Position numbers and translations under genes: made by a program
The notes under the pieces: model-generated
What the model saw: the letters and a program-made list of their open reading frames with translations, nothing else
Told to the model about the DNA's origin: nothing
The model's database searches: none
DNA from: Planococcus soli
GTDB taxonomy: Bacteria > Bacillota > Bacilli > Bacillales_A > Planococcaceae
Reading direction: 5' to 3'
DNA: 64,000 nucleotides
Assembly: GCF_016881065.1 (NCBI RefSeq)
Contig: NZ_WXYN01000016.1
Span: 322,569 to 386,568 of the forward strand
In this document: positions 59,949 to 64,000 of the stretch, piece by piece
Position numbering within the stretch: position 1 is the first letter of the stretch
Layout: every line of letters starts with the position of its first letter

Positions 59949-60869
59949 ATGCAACGTTTAAAAGGAGTTTCCATGATATTGATCGGGGCCATGCTATGGG
60001 GAGCCACGGGACCCTTAATGGAATGGACCATGGAGATCTATGGCATTTCCGTTCCGTTTCTTTTAACCATCCGTTTAATCGTGGCGGGTCTTTTATTGCT
60101 CTTGTTCCTGAAGCTGAAAGGCGTCCGCGTCACAGCAATCTTCCGCAATAAAACCTGGATTCGTCCGCTGCTGATTTTCTCCATACTGGGAATGCTCGGT
60201 GTCCAGTACAGCTTTGTCGCAGCAATTGAAGCAAGCAACGCGGTAGTGGCGACTTTGATGCAATTTTTAGCCCCCGTCTATATTATTTTGTTTGTTTCCA
60301 TCACTCACAAAAAAATTCCGCCAAGCTATCAAATAATCGGCATGGCTGGAACATTGGGTGGATTGTTTTTGCTGCTGACAAATGGCAGACCCGATCAGCT
60401 GATCATCAGCGGACAAGCATTTTTCTGGGGCATCCTGGTAGGTCTGGCTTTTACTTTCTATACTTTATATCCTGCGCGCCTCATGCAAGAATGGGGAGTG
60501 TTGCTCGTGGTCGGCTGGTCAATGCTTTTTGGCGGCATTTTTCTCGGACTTGTAAACCCGATTTTTCTTTCGGACGAATGGCCGATCCTCACCGAACTTC
60601 CGGTGATTGGCGCAATCCTGGCCATCATCGTCATCGGAACAGCCGCTTTCGTCTTGTTTCTCAGCAGCATGCGCTATATTACCGCCGTTGAAACCAGCAT
60701 CCTGTCATCACTAGAGCCGTTGACCGCGATGGTCATTTCTATGTTCTGGTTTGGCCAGGTTTTGTCGCCTGTTCAACTATTCGGTGCACTTGCTATGTTG
60801 GTTTTTGTTACCTGGCTGTCGCTGGCCGGCAATCCGAAAAAGAAAAAGCTGCAGGCGGATGAGCCTTGA
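59949..60869 (+). CDS. EamA/DMT-family transporter
   Basis: 306 aa with ten membrane helices in two EamA repeats (GAMLWGATGPLMEWTME at the N-terminus, and SILSSLEPLTAMVISMFWFGQVLSP in the second repeat). AAAGGAG ribosome site. The C-terminus is a lysine-rich tail. Substrate unknown. Confidence 0.87.
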   Translation: MQRLKGVSMILIGAMLWGATGPLMEWTMEIYGISVPFLLTIRLIVAGLLLLLFLKLKGVRVTAIFRNKTWIRPLLIFSILGMLGVQYSFVAAIEASNAVVATLMQFLAPVYIILFVSITHKKIPPSYQIIGMAGTLGGLFLLLTNGRPDQLIISGQAFFWGILVGLAFTFYTLYPARLMQEWGVLLVVGWSMLFGGIFLGLVNPIFLSDEWPILTELPVIGAILAIIVIGTAAFVLFLSSMRYITAVETSILSSLEPLTAMVISMFWFGQVLSPVQLFGALAMLVFVTWLSLAGNPKKKKLQADEP

Positions 60870-61243
60870 TTTTATAGTTGAAGTTGGAAGTACCAGAGCG
60901 CTTACTGCTGCTCAAAGCAGCTGTCTTTAAGGTCTCTGCTGTTTTGTTCCATCTACTGATTAAAAAATAACTTTTTTGTTATTAATTGAGGACAACTAGC
61001 AGAGAGAGCAAAAGGCTATGCCCGCGGAAAGCGTCCGACTGGAGCGATTTCTGCAAACTTTTCTAAAACAATTTATGAAGGCCGAATCCCGTCTTCCAAA
61101 CTGAAACAATCTATGAAAAACGATGTCTCCCAAAGAGGCGTCGTTTTTCTGGTTTAAATAGAAATTCCTATTCGATATCTGAAAATTATGGCATACTATT
61201 CTATACAAAGGTTCGAGTTTCGAAACGTTTAGGAGGCATTCCC
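60870..61243. other. Intergenic region with a second repeat type and a terminator
   Basis: No gene is supportable. About 61019-61046 reads CCGCGGAAAGCGTCC-GACTGGAGCGATTTCTG, resembling the GCGGAAAGCG-CTGGAGCGGAAATC sequence that I recall as scattered widely in Bacillales genomes. Just before it lies a GCTGCTCAAAGCAGC hairpin (60911-60925). A terminator follows at 61114-61150. A promoter for the ABC exporter is presumably within 61150-61230, but I see no clear consensus. Confidence 0.5.
61114..61150 (+). terminator. Terminator before the ABC exporter genes
   Basis: AAAAACGATGTCTC, loop CCCAAA-type, GAGGCGTCGTTTTT with two G-T pairs (61116-61148). Confidence 0.85.
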
Positions 61244-62971
61244 ATGAGAACGGTATTTTCATACGCTAAACCATATAAATTTTACATCGTGATCGCGTTG
61301 ATTTTAATGCTTCTGGAATTGACTGTTGAATTGCTGCAGCCGCTTGTCATCGCCAGCATTATCGACCAAGGAATTGTGGAAAGGGACCAGGATGTCATCA
61401 TCCAATTAGGAATCGTCTTGATGGCGTTATCCGTCATCGCATTTGCTTCGGGAATCATCAATTCGTATTTTGCTGCGCACGCATCGCAAAGCTTTTCTTT
61501 TGATCTTCGTCAGGCATTGTACGGACGGATCCAATCCTTTTCACTGGCCATGTTCAATAAATTCCCGGCTTCCGGTTTGATTACCCGGTTGACCAGTGAT
61601 GTTACGATGGTCCAGCAGGTCCTCTATATGGGGCTGCGAATCATGCTGCGGGCGCCTTTGCTCGTAGTAGGAAGCATGATTATGGCGTTTGTCGTCAATC
61701 CCAAATTGGCCTTCTATTTGGTCATCGTCTTTCCGTTTCTGCTCATTTTTCTATACGTCATGGTCAAAAAAGGCGTCAGCTATTTTGGTTTTGTCCAAAA
61801 ACGCCTGGACCGCGTCAACCGCATTGTCCAGGAAAACCTTCAGGCAGTGCGTCTGATCAAAGCTTACTTACGTGGTAAATATGAAGCGAACCGCTTTTCT
61901 GAAGTGGCGGATTCCTTGAAAATCGATACGGTAAAAGCCTTCAGAATCATGGAAATCATTTTGCCGATTTTATTATTCGGCATGAATTTATCATTATTGG
62001 CCGTTTTGTGGTTCGGGGCATTTGAAATTCGCAGTGGGGGAGCCCAGATTGGTGAGCTGGTCGCCGTTGTCAATTATGCAATGCGCATGACCGGTGCTTT
62101 TACAATGTTCTCATTCATCATCATGATTTTCGCCCGTGCAAAAGCATCTTCTGAACGGATTGAAGAAGTGCTGCTGGCAGAAGATATTCGTGAAAAAGAA
62201 GAAATCGGAGAGGTTAAAGCCCTCCGCCGCGGGGAAGTGCGGTTTGATCATGTATCATTCACATATCCTGAAAGTTCGCAGCCCGTTCTTCAAAATGTTT
62301 CATTCCATTTGAAGGCCAATGAAAAACTGGCCATCATGGGAGCAACAGGCTCTGGGAAGTCTTCCTTGCTGCAGTTGCTGCCGCGCTTTTACGACGCCAC
62401 CGAAGGTACGGTATCTGTGCACGGCAGAGACGTCACAGACTGGTCGCTTCGCGCGCTGCGCAAAACAATCGGCATTGTGCCGCAGCAGTCGCTTCTTTTT
62501 ACCGGAACGATTTCCAATAATCTGTCCTGGGGGAAAGATGAAGTCGTGCAGGAAGAGTTGGCTGACGCAGCGGCTAAAGCGCAGATCCACGAAACGGTGG
62601 AGCGTTTTCCGAAAGGCTATTTTACCCGGGTCGGACAAAAAGGCGTCAATTTATCGGGGGGCCAAAAACAGCGTTTGTCCATCGCCCGTGCCCTGGTGCG
62701 CAAACCGTCCATTTTACTTTTGGATGACAGCACCAGTGCGCTCGATGTCAAAACCGAAGCGGCTCTTTGGGAAGAGCTGGACCGGGAAGCGGCAACGATG
62801 CTTGTAGTGACTCAAAAAATACGGACGGCAATGAGAACCGACCGCATTCTGCTCTTGGAAGATGGCAGCATCTCGGCTTACGGAACTCATGAAGAGCTGT
62901 TGAAGAGCTCAGAACTGTATCGCCAGATTGCCATGTCCCAACAAGAAGAGGAGGTTGATGAATATGTTTAA
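61244..62971 (+). CDS. Heterodimeric ABC exporter subunit with degenerate ATPase site (YfiB-like)
   Basis: 575 aa half-transporter: six membrane helices (about 1-300), then a nucleotide-binding domain. Walker A GATGSGKSSL, Q-loop VPQQSLLF and signature LSGGQKQRLSIAR are normal, but the catalytic carboxylate after Walker B is Asp (LLLDDSTSALD instead of DE) and the switch His is replaced by Gln (LVVTQKIRT). This is the pattern of the degenerate-site subunit in heterodimeric exporters such as BmrC or TM287. Overlaps the partner gene by 8 nt. Exports drugs or lipids, unspecified. Confidence 0.92.
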   Translation: MRTVFSYAKPYKFYIVIALILMLLELTVELLQPLVIASIIDQGIVERDQDVIIQLGIVLMALSVIAFASGIINSYFAAHASQSFSFDLRQALYGRIQSFSLAMFNKFPASGLITRLTSDVTMVQQVLYMGLRIMLRAPLLVVGSMIMAFVVNPKLAFYLVIVFPFLLIFLYVMVKKGVSYFGFVQKRLDRVNRIVQENLQAVRLIKAYLRGKYEANRFSEVADSLKIDTVKAFRIMEIILPILLFGMNLSLLAVLWFGAFEIRSGGAQIGELVAVVNYAMRMTGAFTMFSFIIMIFARAKASSERIEEVLLAEDIREKEEIGEVKALRRGEVRFDHVSFTYPESSQPVLQNVSFHLKANEKLAIMGATGSGKSSLLQLLPRFYDATEGTVSVHGRDVTDWSLRALRKTIGIVPQQSLLFTGTISNNLSWGKDEVVQEELADAAAKAQIHETVERFPKGYFTRVGQKGVNLSGGQKQRLSIARALVRKPSILLLDDSTSALDVKTEAALWEELDREAATMLVVTQKIRTAMRTDRILLLEDGSISAYGTHEELLKSSELYRQIAMSQQEEEVDEYV

Positions 62972-64000
62972 TGCCATTCGCCGCCCTTTCGGACATGAAC
63001 CGATTTTGACAAAAGAAGATTTGAACAAAAAGAAAGAGAAAAAGTCTGAGCGTGCTGAAAACTGGAAATCAACCTTGTTAAAAGTTTGGAAGCTGGTCGA
63101 CGAACAGCGATTCTTGTTGATTGTCGTATTGGCGCTGGTGTTTGTCAGCTCGGCTTTGGCGCTGCTTGGTCCTTATTTAGTTGGCTTTATCATTGATGAA
63201 TATATTGTTCCGCAGAGTTTTGATGGGATGGGAATCGTTGTGCTGTGGCTTGTATTGGTCTATATTGGCCATTCCGTCTCCTTGTATTTGCAGAACTTTT
63301 GGATGGTGGGAATCGCCCAGCAAGTGATTTTCCGCATGCGGACACGGCTTTTTTCGCACCTTCAGCGATTGCCGGTGACGTTTTTTGACAAGCGGCAGCA
63401 TGGAGAATTGATGAGCCGAATGACCAATGATATTGAAAACGTTTCTGCAACATTGAATACATCGTTTATCCAAGTGTTTTCCAGCATTTTGACGTTGACC
63501 GGTACGGCCATTGTCATGCTGACATTAAGTCCCTTATTGACTTTATTGACCTTAATCATTATTCCGCTCATGTACATCTCGATTCAATGGATCACCAAGC
63601 GTACAGGGCGGCTCTATAAAGAACAGCAAAAAGCGATTGGCGAGCTGAACGGCATGATCGAAGAAACCATTTCCGGCCAGAAAATCGTCAAAGCATTTTC
63701 ACAGGAACCCCGCGTCATGGAAGAATTCCGAGAAAAAAGCGAGCGGCTTCGCCATGCCGGATTTTGGGCATGGACCTATGCCGGGTTTATTCCGAAAGTG
63801 ATGAACTTCCTTAACAATGGAAGCTTTGCCATTGTAGCGGGTGTTGGGGGAATCCTGGCACTCAATGGTTCTGTGTCGATCGGCGTTATTGTCATCTTCA
63901 CCGAGTATTCCCGGCAGTTTACACGTCCGTTAAACGACTTGGCCAATCAATTTAATACAGTATTGTCTGCAATAGCCGGCGCTGAACGGGTTTTCTCGAT
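62964..64000 (+). CDS. Heterodimeric ABC exporter partner subunit, partial (YfiC-like)
   Basis: ATG at 62964 behind GAGGTTGATG, within the end of the previous gene. The frame is open to the window edge (345 codons) and has no stop, so the gene is cut. It contains a charged N-terminal extension of about 45 residues, four or more membrane helices starting LLIVVLALVFVSSALALLG, the FDKRQHGELMSRMTNDIENV coupling segment and VSIGVIVIFTEYSRQF. This is the membrane domain of an ABC exporter. The ATPase half, expected to hold the intact catalytic site, lies beyond the window. Confidence 0.92.
   Translation, partial: MFNAIRRPFGHEPILTKEDLNKKKEKKSERAENWKSTLLKVWKLVDEQRFLLIVVLALVFVSSALALLGPYLVGFIIDEYIVPQSFDGMGIVVLWLVLVYIGHSVSLYLQNFWMVGIAQQVIFRMRTRLFSHLQRLPVTFFDKRQHGELMSRMTNDIENVSATLNTSFIQVFSSILTLTGTAIVMLTLSPLLTLLTLIIIPLMYISIQWITKRTGRLYKEQQKAIGELNGMIEETISGQKIVKAFSQEPRVMEEFREKSERLRHAGFWAWTYAGFIPKVMNFLNNGSFAIVAGVGGILALNGSVSIGVIVIFTEYSRQFTRPLNDLANQFNTVLSAIAGAERVFS

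Overview
The window looks like an ordinary stretch of chromosome from a low-to-moderate GC Gram-positive of the Bacillales, most likely family Planococcaceae (Planococcus/Planomicrobium/Sporosarcina type). The reasons are the gene families (NsrR/Hmp, LiaIHFSR, a DUF3243 protein, metNIQ and metYX under SAM-I riboswitches, TrhO), strong AGGAGG ribosome sites, many GTG/TTG starts, and an intrinsic terminator after nearly every unit. The genus is an inference. No rRNA, tRNA, CRISPR array, phage, transposase or plasmid gene was seen.

Layout. 0-6 kb: UvrD/PcrA-like helicase, MFS exporter, DUF3243 protein, VLRF1-type release-factor-like protein, a FhuF-like reductase and a VOC protein. 6-11 kb: a siderophore-iron locus. 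A second FhuF-like protein and an ATPase face a binding lipoprotein and a fused double-length permease across an intergenic region with two Fur-box-like dyads. 11-13 kb: flavohaemoglobin hmp with an NsrR-type operator, and nsrR. 13-17 kb: stress and housekeeping genes (PNPOx-like protein, EamA transporter, small acidic protein, RsbR-like STAS protein, pepT). 17-24 kb: sulfur/methionine block. metNIQ and metYX each sit behind a SAM-I riboswitch, with a PlsY-family gene between them. 24-31 kb: HTH protein, EamA transporter, mechanosensitive-channel-like protein, then a cre-controlled operon of a sodium:solute symporter with small partner, a Yip1-like membrane protein and an acyl-CoA synthetase. 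31-35 kb: liaIH-liaFSR cell-envelope stress operon with an internal terminator after liaH. 35-39 kb: membrane metallophosphoesterase, DedA protein, 2-hydroxyacid dehydrogenase, trhO. 39-45 kb: tripartite tricarboxylate transporter tctCBA and a CitS/CitT-like two-component system. 45-49 kb: TipAS-domain MerR regulator with a tiny zinc-ribbon gene, and an aldehyde dehydrogenase/lysine-dehydrogenase-like pair. 49-64 kb: lipid kinase, AlaX editing protein, beta-propeller protein, zinc alcohol dehydrogenase, split ThrE exporter, PAS-GGDEF-EAL protein, CopC/CopD pair, EamA transporter and a heterodimeric ABC exporter whose second gene runs off the window.

The least ordinary features are non-coding or small. 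They are an interspersed repeat of about 124 nt that abuts stop codons and occurs as a tandem pair inside the met operon, an 88-codon open frame without a usual start between metQ and the operon terminator, a C(UUCG)G hairpin between tctC and tctB, and a palindrome with a short upstream open frame in the leader of the symporter operon. I saw no convincing new multi-gene system. All functions are read from sequence by eye, without database searches.
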